Under the pieces are notes generated by a model. The model did no database searches and was not told the DNA's origin. It saw only the letters and a list, made by a program, of their open reading frames with translations. This document shows, piece after piece, positions 1 to 6,518 of a DNA stretch of 10,770 nt. The translations under genes were made by a program, and so were the position numbers. The stretch spans positions 1 to 10,770 of the forward strand of contig JBKPRX010000029.1 in NCBI GenBank assembly GCA_046734795.1, given 5' to 3'. Source of the stretch: JBKPRX01 sp046734795. Its GTDB lineage: Bacteria; Actinomycetota; Thermoleophilia; Gaiellales; Gaiellaceae. The first letter of the stretch is position 1. Every line of letters starts with the position of its first letter.

Positions 1-185
1 ACGTGAACCTGTGAGGAGCAGCAGCGTCGCAGCGCTGGACGGTGCTGCACCTCGCCGCAAACGGTTGCTCGGCGCGCAACTACGGCGGTGCAGGCCAACA
101 CGCTCCTCAACTAGAGCGGCTCACAGCGTGACCGGCGCGGCTTCGGGATACTCCAGCGGCCACTACGACGAATAAAGCGAGAGCC
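1..185. other. Leader region without a supported gene
   Basis: No gene can be supported here. Plus-strand frame 2 stays open from the window edge to a TAA at 173-175, and frame 3 is open from 15 to a TGA near 129. Both would encode short, low-complexity Arg/Ala-rich peptides with no motif I recognise, and neither has a convincing start. Either could be the tail of a gene or degenerate sequence outside the window. The last ten bases contain a weak purine stretch (GCGAGAG) that may act as the ribosome binding site of the gene starting at 186. Confidence 0.5.
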
Positions 186-608
186 ATGAAGAAGACGAAC
201 GGCGGGTCCAAGACCACAGGAGCAGAATCTCCTTCTCAGCTGATCGACGCGCGAATCGCGGAGCTCGACGACTGGCGCGGTGAGATGCTCGCGCGGCTTC
301 GCGCTCTCATCAAGGAGGCCGACCCCGAAGTGGTCGAGGAATGGAAGTGGCGAGGAGTTCCGACGTGGTCACACGGCGGGATCATCTGCACCGGTGAGAC
401 CTACAAGAACGTCGTGAAGACGACTTTTGCCAAGGGTGCCTCGTTGGAGGATCCTTCGCGCCTCTTCAACTCGAGCCTCGAAGGCAACACGAGGCGCGCG
501 ATCGACTTCCACGAAGACGACAAGATCGACGAGAAGGCGTTCAAAGCGCTCGTCCGCGCCGCGGTGGAGTTGAACACGTCCAGTGCCGCGAAGTCCGGGC
601 GCAAGTGA
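186..608 (+). CDS. DUF1801 domain-containing protein (YdhG-like), first of a tandem pair
   Basis: This 140-residue protein is recognised as a DUF1801 (PF08818, YdhG-like) protein from three segments: the helix around residues 34-50 with ALIKEADPEVVEEWKWRGVP, the strand ICTGETYKNVVKTTFAKGAS (67-86), and the conserved FNSSLEGNTRRAID block (about 93-106). Members are small cytoplasmic proteins. Some are called iron chaperones by homology to Bacillus YdhG, but a biochemical role for this subfamily is not established, so no reaction is assigned. The lysine/serine-rich N-terminus (1-17) and C-terminus look like disordered tails. The ATG at 186 has only a weak GA-rich upstream sequence. A second, divergent DUF1801 gene follows after 17 bp on the same strand, so the two are probably co-transcribed. 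Confidence 0.85.
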   Translation: MKKTNGGSKTTGAESPSQLIDARIAELDDWRGEMLARLRALIKEADPEVVEEWKWRGVPTWSHGGIICTGETYKNVVKTTFAKGASLEDPSRLFNSSLEGNTRRAIDFHEDDKIDEKAFKALVRAAVELNTSSAAKSGRK

Positions 609-625
609 CGAGTTCGCAGTAAGAG

Positions 626-997
626 ATGTCAAAGCCTGAAGACGTCGATTCCTACATCGCGAATTCCGATGAACGGGCTCGTCCGATACTCGAAGAGCTC
701 CGCAAGCTCATCAAGTCGGCGATTCCAGACGTAGAAGAAAAGATCAGCTGGGGCGTGCCCTTCTACAGATACCGCGGTGCTCTCGGGGGCTTTGCCGTCT
801 ACCGGGATCACGTCAGTTTCGGCAGCGGCGGGTCCGAGCTGCCAGCCGAGGACCGCCGAGCGCTCGAGGCGAGCGGCTACAAGACGGGTAAGAAGACAGT
901 CCAGATTCGGTTCGATCAGGAAGTGCCGACCGCGGGGATCACGCGCATCGTGGAGGCGCAAGCCAGAAGGAACGCCGCGAACGCGGAGGCGACGTAG
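626..997 (+). CDS. DUF1801 domain-containing protein, second of a tandem pair
   Basis: This 123-residue protein is a full-length DUF1801/YdhG-type domain and little else. It has the N-terminal VDSYIANSDERARPILEELR helix (residues 7-26), then IKSAIPDVEEKISWGVPFYR (29-48), a sheet containing GGFAVYRDHVSFG (54-66), and the closing KTVQIRFDQEVP strand (89-100). The motif order matches the upstream gene, but sequence identity looks low, so this is an old duplication or the pairing of two subfamilies rather than a recent copy. The 17-bp gap has a weak AAGAG just before the ATG. The stop TAG (995-997) lies in a hairpin shared with the convergent gene on the other strand. The cellular role is unknown, and small-ligand or metal handling is only a family-level guess. 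Confidence 0.85.
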   Translation: MSKPEDVDSYIANSDERARPILEELRKLIKSAIPDVEEKISWGVPFYRYRGALGGFAVYRDHVSFGSGGSELPAEDRRALEASGYKTGKKTVQIRFDQEVPTAGITRIVEAQARRNAANAEAT

Positions 998-1017
998 CGA
1001 AGCAGCCACTTCGGCTA
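995..1017. terminator. Candidate bidirectional terminator hairpin between convergent genes
   Basis: TAGCGAAG (995-1002) pairs with CTTCGGCTA (1009-1017), with one bulged G and a 6-nt loop. The hairpin contains the TAG stop of the plus-strand DUF1801 gene (995-997) and the TAG stop of the minus-strand small protein (1015-1017). There is no T-run on either side, so intrinsic termination is tentative. Confidence 0.35.
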
Positions 1018-1230
1018 TGCCGCTCGCTTCGTCGCTGCGACCGTTGTCGCGATCTCGTTGCGGAGAGCGCGCAGGTCTGCTTTGACATTCGTGAGCCCAG
1101 CTGGTCGAGCACCGCTTGCCTCGAGAAGGTAGAGCTGTCGTCGGCGCGCATCGAGCTGCTCGAGCAACGCCGCGACATGTTGCTGGTGAAAGCGGCGGGT
1201 TTGGGTCGTGTCGACGGCGAGCGTCGTCAT
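1015..1230 (-). CDS. Unrecognised 71-residue protein translationally coupled to the MFS exporter
   Basis: I do not recognise a family. The 71-residue product (starts MTTLAVDTTQTRRFHQQHVA, ends TTVAATKRAA) has no signal peptide, membrane segment or cysteine. It looks mostly helical, with an amphipathic stretch HVAALLEQLDARRRQLYLLE (about residues 18-37) and a second helix around 50-68 (KADLRALRNEIATTV), so a small helical hairpin is plausible. The start is well supported. The exporter's TGA stop and this ATG share base 1230 (TGATG), and AAGGAGG (1239-1245 on this strand) lies seven bases upstream of the ATG, inside the exporter's last codons. The pair is therefore almost certainly one transcript with coupled translation. 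The role is unknown, and an accessory to the exporter is inference from position only. The upstream part of this reading frame, antisense-like within the exporter gene, is not coding. Confidence 0.75.
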   Translation of the reverse strand: MTTLAVDTTQTRRFHQQHVAALLEQLDARRRQLYLLEASGARPAGLTNVKADLRALRNEIATTVAATKRAA

Positions 1231-2717
1231 CAGGCGGCCTCCTTGATTGGTTCGGGTTCCGGTAGCGCGGGCGTTTGCAGCGGCACCTCGACTGGGGCGG
1301 GGCGCAGGAACGCTGCTGCGATCGCTGCGCCGGCGAGTAGGAGCGCGGTCAGAACAACGAGCGCGATCCGGTATCCGTGGTCGAGTGCCGCTGGAGTTCC
1401 GGTCGGAGTTGCGGCGTAGCGGCTCGTCGCCGTAGCGGCGATGGCCGTCGTGGCTGCGATACCGATCGCGCCTCCGATCTGGCGGCTCGTGTTGATGAGG
1501 CCGGAAGCGATGCCTGCGTCGGCACGTTCGACGCCGGCGAGAGCCGCGATCGTGATCGGCACGAACGAAAGCGCCATGCCTGCGCCGCCGAGGATGAACG
1601 CCGGAAACATGTCCCAGAAGTAGTGGCCATCCACCGGCAGCCGAGTCAGCATCCCGACCGACACTGCGGAGATGAGGAAACCCGCCGTCAGCGTCGTCCG
1701 CACGCCGAGCCTGCCGACGACGGCCTGCGCAAGGTTCGAGACGATGACGACCGTGCCCGCGAAGGCGACGAAAGCGACGCCGCTCTGGACAGCTGTGTAG
1801 TGGAGCACGTCCTGCAGGTAAAGGCTGAGGAGGAAGAACTCGGAGAACGCCACGGCGCCGACGATTGCCATCGACGCGTTCGCTGCAGCAAGCGTGCGTC
1901 GGCGGAAGAGCCGCAGCGGTAGCAGCGGCCACGGCGATCGGGCTTCGAAGCCGACGAAGAGCGCGAGTAGCGTCGTTGCAGCGGCGAGCAGTCCGACCGT
2001 CTCCGGGGCGTCCCAACCCTCGGTTGTCGCGTGCGTCAGTGCGTAGACGAGCAGCATGAGACCGCCCGTTGCGGTGACCGCGCCGCGCACGTCGAAATGA
2101 CGGTGCCCGAGCTCGACACGAAGCTCCGGCAAGAGCATGGGGGCGAGGAGGGCAGCGACGATGCCGACCGGAACGTTGATGAAGAAGATCCACGACCAGC
2201 TGAGGTAGCTCGTTAGCAGGCCGCCGAGCAAGACGCCCGCGGCGGCTCCGCTTCCCGAGGCGGCCGCGTAGATTCCGAGCGCGAGGTTGCGCTCGCGGCC
2301 CTCGGCGAAGGTCGTCATCAGCAGCGACAGCGCTGCGGGAGCGAGCAGCGCACCGCCGAGTCCTTGCAGGCTTCGGAACGCGATCAGCGAGGCCTCGGAC
2401 CAGGCGAGGCCGCAAAGCAGAGAGCTGGCGGCAAAGAGAAGGAGTCCGCCGACAAACAGCCGCCGGCGCCCGAGCAGATCGGCGAGGCGGCCGCCGAGTA
2501 GCAGCGCTCCGCCGAAGAAGATTGCGTACGCAGAGACGACCCATTGGAGGTTCGCCTCCGAGAACGCGAGATCGCTCTTGATGGAAGGCAGCGCTACGTT
2601 CACAATCGCAACGTCGAGAATGACCATGAACTGCGCCGTCACGATCAGCCCGAGTGCGCTCCACCTCCGCCGATTCGTGGACGGTTCAACCATTTTGGCT
2701 GTCGAATAATTGACCAT
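1230..2717 (-). CDS. MFS drug exporter, DHA2 (EmrB/QacA) family, 14 membrane helices
   Basis: This is a 495-residue inner-membrane proton-coupled exporter. The family hallmarks are in order: motif D1 LDVAIVNVALPSI (34-46), the cytoplasmic loop 2-3 motif A GRLADLLGRRRLF (76-88), motif B RSLQGLGGALLAPAAL (115-130), and the antiporter motif C GSGAAAGVLLGGLL (155-168) followed by WSWIFFINVPVG (174-185). Length and hydrophobic pattern fit the 14-helix DHA2 group rather than 12-helix DHA1. The substrate cannot be read, but lipophilic drugs or antibiotics are usual for the family. It is transcribed divergently from a MarR gene, the classic arrangement for efflux control. The start is ambiguous between ATG 2717 and ATG 2693; neither has a clear ribosome binding site. 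I keep 2717 because a TAGATT box ends 6 bases before it, fitting a leaderless transcript. The stop overlaps the next small gene by one base. Confidence 0.9.
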   Translation of the reverse strand: MVNYSTAKMVEPSTNRRRWSALGLIVTAQFMVILDVAIVNVALPSIKSDLAFSEANLQWVVSAYAIFFGGALLLGGRLADLLGRRRLFVGGLLLFAASSLLCGLAWSEASLIAFRSLQGLGGALLAPAALSLLMTTFAEGRERNLALGIYAAASGSGAAAGVLLGGLLTSYLSWSWIFFINVPVGIVAALLAPMLLPELRVELGHRHFDVRGAVTATGGLMLLVYALTHATTEGWDAPETVGLLAAATTLLALFVGFEARSPWPLLPLRLFRRRTLAAANASMAIVGAVAFSEFFLLSLYLQDVLHYTAVQSGVAFVAFAGTVVIVSNLAQAVVGRLGVRTTLTAGFLISAVSVGMLTRLPVDGHYFWDMFPAFILGGAGMALSFVPITIAALAGVERADAGIASGLINTSRQIGGAIGIAATTAIAATATSRYAATPTGTPAALDHGYRIALVVLTALLLAGAAIAAAFLRPAPVEVPLQTPALPEPEPIKEAA

Positions 2718-2726
2718 GGCAATAAT
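2706..2726. promoter_or_regulatory. Candidate MarR operator (imperfect dyad)
   Basis: ATAATTG (2706-2712) and CAATAAT (2720-2726) form an inverted repeat matching at 6 of 7 positions around a 7-bp spacer containing CCATGG. It is one of the few AT-rich patches in the region. It overlaps the exporter's ATG at 2717 and three bases of its putative -10 box, so a bound dimer would block exporter expression. MarR proteins typically bind roughly 16-20 bp dyads of this form between themselves and a divergent target gene. Assignment to the adjacent regulator is inference. Confidence 0.5.
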
Positions 2727-2729
2727 CTA
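2724..2729 (-). promoter_or_regulatory. Candidate -10 box of the MFS exporter
   Basis: Read on the minus strand this is TAGATT, a good TANNNT match, ending 6 bases before the exporter's ATG at 2717. That spacing puts the transcription start at or next to the A of the start codon, as in leaderless actinobacterial mRNAs. No convincing -35 element is visible. Confidence 0.4.
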
Positions 2730-2751
2730 GCTGACCGAACGTTGTCCGCGC

Positions 2752-2757
2752 TACACT
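2752..2757 (+). promoter_or_regulatory. Candidate -10 box of the MarR gene
   Basis: TACACT matches TANNNT and ends 7 bases before the ATG at 2765, again consistent with a leaderless transcript. No ribosome binding site is present before this ATG. A weak -35 candidate, CTGACC (2731-2736), lies 15 bp upstream and next to the dyad, which would allow autoregulation. Confidence 0.4.
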
Positions 2758-2764
2758 TCTCTCA

Positions 2765-3280
2765 ATGACTGAGATGGCTGAGACGACCGAGAAGGCACTG
2801 ACGCAGGCGATCCAGCGCTACCCGGAGGAGCTGGTGGCCTCTTCGCTGTTCCTGCTGAAGCGTCTAGGAATGCGCGCGAAGGAGCATTCGCTCGATGCCT
2901 ACGAGGCGCTGGAGCTCCATCCGTACCACCACGCGATTCTCGCGACCCTCGATGAAAGCTCGCGCGAGACGCAGGGCGCGATCGCAGAGGCTCTCGGCTA
3001 CGACAAGGGTCAGCTGGTCGGGCTGTTGGACGAGATGGAGGACGCCGGGCTGATCGAGCGGCAGCGAGATCCGGGCGACCGGCGACGGCAGATCGTGCGC
3101 ATGACTTCCGCCGGCCGCAGAACGCTCGATCGCGCCCGTCGACTCGCATTGCGGCTCGACGACGAATTCCTCTCGCCGCTCGACGAAAAAGAGCGGGCAG
3201 AGCTCCACGCGCTTCTGTTTCGCCTCGCCGAGGAGCACCTGCCAAACTGCCGTTTCGTCACGACCGCGGCAAAGAAATAA
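2765..3280 (+). CDS. MarR-family transcriptional regulator
   Basis: This 171-residue protein is a dimeric winged-helix DNA-binding protein. The helix-turn-helix runs from about residue 69 to 97 (TQGAIAEALGYDKGQLVGLL, then DEMEDAGLIER), followed by the characteristic wing RDPGDRRRQIVRMTSAG (101-117). Helical dimerisation segments flank it at both ends (20-50 and 120-160). MarR proteins usually repress a neighbouring gene and release DNA on binding a phenolic or other small ligand, or on cysteine oxidation. This one has a single cysteine (C162) near the C-terminus. It is divergent from the DHA2 exporter across 47 bp holding a candidate operator, so exporter repression and autoregulation are likely. 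The plus-strand rhodanese begins 29 bp downstream and may be co-transcribed. No Shine-Dalgarno precedes the ATG; a leaderless start is plausible. Confidence 0.9.
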   Translation: MTEMAETTEKALTQAIQRYPEELVASSLFLLKRLGMRAKEHSLDAYEALELHPYHHAILATLDESSRETQGAIAEALGYDKGQLVGLLDEMEDAGLIERQRDPGDRRRQIVRMTSAGRRTLDRARRLALRLDDEFLSPLDEKERAELHALLFRLAEEHLPNCRFVTTAAKK

Positions 3281-3309
3281 CCGGCCGGCCACAGACACTG
3301 GACGCTCTC

Positions 3310-3732
3310 ATGGCGTCCGCTCGCGCGCGGATTCGACGTTACGACGCGATCGAAGCGCTCGCTGCGATGCAAGACGGCGCGCTTCTAATCGACATCCGTA
3401 CCGACACGGACCGCGAGCGCGACGGGATCGTGCCGGGCTCACTCCACATCCCGCGCACCGTGCTCGAGTGGCGGCTCGAACCGAACGGCGAATGGCGCAG
3501 TCCTCACGTGGGCGACTCCGACCAGGAAATCATTCTCATGTGCGATCACGGATTCGCTTCGAGCCTCGCAGCGGCGACACTCGTCGACCTCGGCTTCTCG
3601 CGTGCGGGCGATCTCAGCGGCGGCTTCGAGGCTTGGGCGCGCGCCGGGCTGCCGACGATGCGATCCGACGCGCACGCGCGAGAGGCGGACGAGCTCGCGG
3701 GGATGCAGCCGCCGGAAGGCACGCTCGCGTGA
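3310..3732 (+). CDS. Rhodanese-like domain protein (single-domain sulfurtransferase)
   Basis: This 140-residue cytoplasmic protein has one rhodanese fold. The CH2A-like N-terminal segment reads LLIDIRTDTDRERDGIVPGS (25-44), followed by HIPRTVLEWRLEPN (46-59), a form common in actinobacterial single-domain rhodaneses. The active-site loop is CDHGFAS (78-84), with catalytic Cys78 positioned to carry a persulfide. The terminal GGFEAWARAGLP (104-115) is the usual closing helix motif. Family members move sulfane sulfur from thiosulfate or other donors to an acceptor such as cyanide, thioredoxin or a protein; the actual substrate cannot be read. It lies 29 bp after the MarR gene on the same strand and could share its transcript, suggesting a possible link to thiol or oxidative stress. 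No clear ribosome binding site is seen before the ATG. Confidence 0.88.
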   Translation: MASARARIRRYDAIEALAAMQDGALLIDIRTDTDRERDGIVPGSLHIPRTVLEWRLEPNGEWRSPHVGDSDQEIILMCDHGFASSLAAATLVDLGFSRAGDLSGGFEAWARAGLPTMRSDAHAREADELAGMQPPEGTLA

Positions 3733-3760
3733 GCTTTCGCATCGCGAGGACCGTCAGCGT

Positions 3761-4963
3761 CTAGCTGTAGGTCGGCGGGCCGGGCCGCGCCGATGCAAGC
3801 GCGAGCTCGACTGCGTGAACGAGCGACGCCGGCAACCCGTCGCGCCCGATGCGCGCGAGTTTCTTCAACGCACGCTCCGGCTTGTGCGCCCTGCTGTGGA
3901 AGCCGAGTACGCCCTCGAAGTCCGGTTCGAGGACGACCGTGCGGCGCGCGCCTGCCGTGCTTCGAATGAGCGCGTTCAACTTCACCTCGGACTCGACGGG
4001 CTCGCGGTTTGGACGCATGTCGCTGTCGTGGACGACGACATACGGGATTCGCGCTCTCTGACAGATCTCGGCGAAGAGCGCCAAGTTCGTCTTGCCGCCG
4101 CACTCCACGATTGAGATCTGCTCGCGGTCCGCGTCGTAGCCAAGCGCGTCGAACACGAACGGGAACGCGAGCTTCTCGGTCATTCCTTCGACGAGGATCG
4201 CTGCCCGTGAAAAGAAAAGCTCGGCGCGCTCGGCGTCGAACTCGCACAAAGCGCGAAACGTGTCGCCGACATCGATTGCACGCAGCCGCTCGATGGCCGT
4301 CACGCCGAGCTCGTCTCGTCTGACGACATTGACCTCTTCCAGAGCCGCGACGTTGAGCAGACCGGGGGAGTGCGTCGTGAAGAAGACCTGGTTGCCGTGC
4401 TCCGCGAGGCGGTGGAAGAGGCGGTAGAGGTGGCGATGGCCTTGCGGAGCGAGAAAGAGCTCGGGCTCTTCGATCGCGAAGACGACACCGCTCACCTCGT
4501 CCGCGCATGCCTCGAGACCGCGCACGAGCGCCACGCGCGGTGCCGGCGCTCGCTCGAGCGCCTGCCGCAGCGACTCGTGCACCGCCGCTGCCTGCCCGTG
4601 GGCACTCCCGGCAACGAGATCGCCGCCGCGAAGCTCGGCCGGAAAATGGATGACCGGCGGGGCGCCCGTTCGGTCGGCGAGCGAGATCTGACTGCCGTCC
4701 GCGAGCATCGCCTCGATCGAGATCTCGCTCTCGCCGAAGGACACGTCGTCGGACGAAAGCTCGAAGTCCGCATCGAGGAGAGCACGAAGAGCGAAGAGCG
4801 CACTCGTCTTTCCCGCGCCCGGCTCGCCGATCAGGGCGCAGATCGGACCCGGACTCAACACGAGTCGGCGCGCGTTGCGGAAGTTGACGGCGCGAATCTC
4901 CTGGAGGAGCGCGCCGTTCGACGGGTTCGAGCGGCCTTTCGCTGCGCGTTTCGGTTGCACCAC
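3761..4963 (-). CDS. Compact OLD-family ATPase with C-terminal TOPRIM nuclease domain
   Basis: This 400-residue protein joins an ABC/SMC-like ATPase to a TOPRIM domain, the organisation of OLD (overcoming lysogenization defect) nucleases. In the ATPase, Walker A is GEPGAGKT (46-53), Walker B with catalytic glutamate is FAIEEPELFL (162-171), and the H-loop is FTTHSPGLLN (195-204). In the TOPRIM, the invariant glutamate lies in LVEGMTEK (257-264, E259), followed by the ECGGK strand (287-291), the metal-binding VVHDSD (310-315) and LEPDFEGVLG (345-354). It is shorter than usual OLD proteins (roughly 500-700 residues): the Walker A to B interval is only about 110 residues and no clear ABC signature is visible. 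No UvrD-type helicase (Gabija GajB) is nearby, so it resembles a stand-alone class 1 OLD. The start is GTG (4963) with an adjacent in-frame GTG; the ribosome binding site is weak. The phosphoesterase gene ends 48 bp upstream on the same strand. Anti-phage or DNA-processing function is family-level inference. Confidence 0.85.
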   Translation of the reverse strand: MVQPKRAAKGRSNPSNGALLQEIRAVNFRNARRLVLSPGPICALIGEPGAGKTSALFALRALLDADFELSSDDVSFGESEISIEAMLADGSQISLADRTGAPPVIHFPAELRGGDLVAGSAHGQAAAVHESLRQALERAPAPRVALVRGLEACADEVSGVVFAIEEPELFLAPQGHRHLYRLFHRLAEHGNQVFFTTHSPGLLNVAALEEVNVVRRDELGVTAIERLRAIDVGDTFRALCEFDAERAELFFSRAAILVEGMTEKLAFPFVFDALGYDADREQISIVECGGKTNLALFAEICQRARIPYVVVHDSDMRPNREPVESEVKLNALIRSTAGARRTVVLEPDFEGVLGFHSRAHKPERALKKLARIGRDGLPASLVHAVELALASARPGPPTYS

Positions 4964-4976
4964 GAGTCGTTCTTAT

Positions 4977-4991
4977 CAACTGCCGGAGTTG
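4977..4991. other. Small hairpin between phosphoesterase and OLD genes
   Basis: CAACT (4977-4981) and AGTTG (4987-4991) can form a 5-bp stem with a 5-nt GC loop in the 48-bp gap. There is no T-tract, so it is a weak terminator at best and the two genes may still be co-transcribed. Confidence 0.2.
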
Positions 4992-5011
4992 CGGCCGAAG
5001 CGTTGAGCGAC

Positions 5012-6475
5012 CTAGAGGAACTTCGTCAGCTTGTCCGGGGCCTCGTGGACGAGCTTCTTCATGAACTCGGTCTGGATCGTCAAGTAATCGTGCTGCAGGT
5101 CCGTGAACTGCGTCTTCGCGGCCGCGCGCTTGACTGCGCCGAGCGTGAGGCGGTCGTGCAACTTGTCCTTGCGGTGGTGCGTGATCTGGTCGACGAGGTG
5201 CCGGTAGAGCTCGGGAGTCTCGGGCGCGCGCGGCTGCGGCTCCGTGAGCAGCGCGCCGAGATGCTGTGCGTTCGTGACGCGCTTCCCCATGTCCGGGATC
5301 GTGTTGTTCTGTCGTGCGAATCGAACGAGGATCGTCTTGATGATCGACGTGTGGTCGAAGAGCTCGTGCGAGAAGGTCCGCCGGCCGACGAGTGGTGAGA
5401 CGACGATCGCAGGGACTCGCACGCCGTAACGGTTGAACGTCTTCGGATCGTCGTCAGGTGGGTTGCGCGGCGGCGGCACGTGATCGAAGAAGCCGCCGTG
5501 CTCGTCGTACGTGATCACGAGCATCGTCTTCTGCCAGTTCGGGCTCGATGCCAGCGCGTCGTAGACCTTGAGGACGAGAGCTTGTCCGAGCGTCACGTCC
5601 GACGGCGGATGGTCGTCGTTCGACGGCGGCGAGATGATGCGCATCAGCCCGGTTCGCAAGTCGGCGAAGCTCGGATCGATCCACGAAACGCTCGGCAGCT
5701 TCCCGGCGGCGGCGCGCTGCATGAACGTATCGCCGAAGTGCGGCGGCCGGAAGTGTCCGTCGAACCACGCCACGTGCTCGTTCAGGAGATGGTTGAACGG
5801 ATAGTCGTTGTCGACGGCCCAGATGATCGGCGTGACGTCGTGGACGAAGGTCGCCCACGAGACTCCCTTGACGCTGTCGAGATGCCGCACGAAAGAGTGC
5901 AGGTGGTAGATCGGCGGGCTCACGTTCTCACGCTTGCCGGCAGCGCGGCCCGCCATTGAATAGAGGCGGTTCGGAAATGTCGAGCCCGCGACCGAGCTGA
6001 ACCAGCGGTCACACACGCAGAACTTCTCGGTCAAGTGGTCGTAGACCGGCAGATGGCGTTCCGAGTGGTAGCCCATGACGTCGCCGGGATGGACCTCCGT
6101 CGGCCCGCCGCGCTCGTCCATGTACACCTGGACGAACCCTGCGTTGCCGTTCGCGAGCTGCTTGTCGACGGACGATCCGCCGTGCGGTGGGTCCTGCGCT
6201 TTCGTCATCCGCGTCTCGAGCAGCTCGTGCACCGGGAAGCTCTGGCCGTCGTACTGCGGGAACTTGCCGCTCTTGTCGCGGTAGCTGTTCGCCATCTCGG
6301 GCCGCAGGCCGTCGAGCTCGGGTCGCCGACCCGAGAGGGTCAAGTAGCCGAGCATGTGGTCGTACGACCGGTTCTCGAGCATCAAGACCACGATGTGGTC
6401 GATCCGGTCGAGCGCCGCGACCGATTCGTCGACGTCGACTGGCACGCGGCCCGGAGCAGGCGTTCTCGCACGCAC
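5012..6475 (-). CDS. Phospholipase C / acid phosphatase (AcpA-like) family phosphoesterase
   Basis: This 487-residue member of the bacterial phosphoesterase family (PF04185; alkaline-phosphatase superfamily) hydrolyses phosphate mono- or diesters such as phospholipid headgroups. Motifs: VVLMLENRSYDHMLGYL (29-45), with E34/N35 as metal ligands; FCVCDRWFSSVAGSTFPNRL (152-171), with the Ser/Thr nucleophile in GSTFPNR; ITYDEHGGFFDHVPPP (321-336), with D324/E325 ligands; and FDHTSIIKTIL (373-383). The GTG at 6475 is chosen because AGGAGGG (6483-6489 on this strand) sits 7 bases upstream and the conserved domain starts about 25 residues in; the frame is open further but that part overlaps the divergent gene. 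Unlike many secreted homologues it shows no signal peptide from this start, so it may be cytoplasmic or exported by an unseen route. The phospholipase versus phosphatase preference cannot be read. Confidence 0.88.
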   Translation of the reverse strand: MRARTPAPGRVPVDVDESVAALDRIDHIVVLMLENRSYDHMLGYLTLSGRRPELDGLRPEMANSYRDKSGKFPQYDGQSFPVHELLETRMTKAQDPPHGGSSVDKQLANGNAGFVQVYMDERGGPTEVHPGDVMGYHSERHLPVYDHLTEKFCVCDRWFSSVAGSTFPNRLYSMAGRAAGKRENVSPPIYHLHSFVRHLDSVKGVSWATFVHDVTPIIWAVDNDYPFNHLLNEHVAWFDGHFRPPHFGDTFMQRAAAGKLPSVSWIDPSFADLRTGLMRIISPPSNDDHPPSDVTLGQALVLKVYDALASSPNWQKTMLVITYDEHGGFFDHVPPPRNPPDDDPKTFNRYGVRVPAIVVSPLVGRRTFSHELFDHTSIIKTILVRFARQNNTIPDMGKRVTNAQHLGALLTEPQPRAPETPELYRHLVDQITHHRKDKLHDRLTLGAVKRAAAKTQFTDLQHDYLTIQTEFMKKLVHEAPDKLTKFL

Positions 6476-6518
6476 GTTGCTTCCCTCCTCGCCGCAGGCG
6501 GTTTCTCGCGACCCTACT

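Noticed and set aside
1..185. C-terminal coding tail ending at 175, or a tRNA
   Set aside because: No recognisable peptide motif, and no cloverleaf or T-arm sequence could be found.
1377..1922. Plus-strand open frame antisense to the exporter
   Set aside because: Composition (Arg/Asp/Glu/His rich, no domains) is that of an antisense shadow in high-GC coding DNA.
1231..2664. Long minus-strand open frame overlapping the exporter, upstream of and in frame with the 71-residue protein
   Set aside because: It is an Arg/Ala-rich translation with no motif, in a frame that is a shadow of the exporter gene. Only the part from 1230 down has its own start and ribosome binding site.
3724..3748. CTCGCG/CGCGAG inverted repeat at the end of the rhodanese gene as a terminator
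   Set aside because: It has six base pairs with a 13-nt loop, partly inside the coding region and with no T-tract; such pairs are expected by chance at this GC content.
3761..4963. Gabija system (GajA)
   Set aside because: The ATPase-TOPRIM architecture fits, but no UvrD-like GajB gene is adjacent on either side and the protein is much shorter than GajA.
3546..4979. 477-codon minus-strand open frame across the rhodanese and OLD genes
   Set aside because: It is out of frame with the clear ATPase-TOPRIM protein and is Arg-rich junk with no conserved motifs.
4370..5398. 342-codon plus-strand open frame antisense to OLD and phosphoesterase genes
   Set aside because: It spans two real minus-strand genes and shows only charged low-information sequence.
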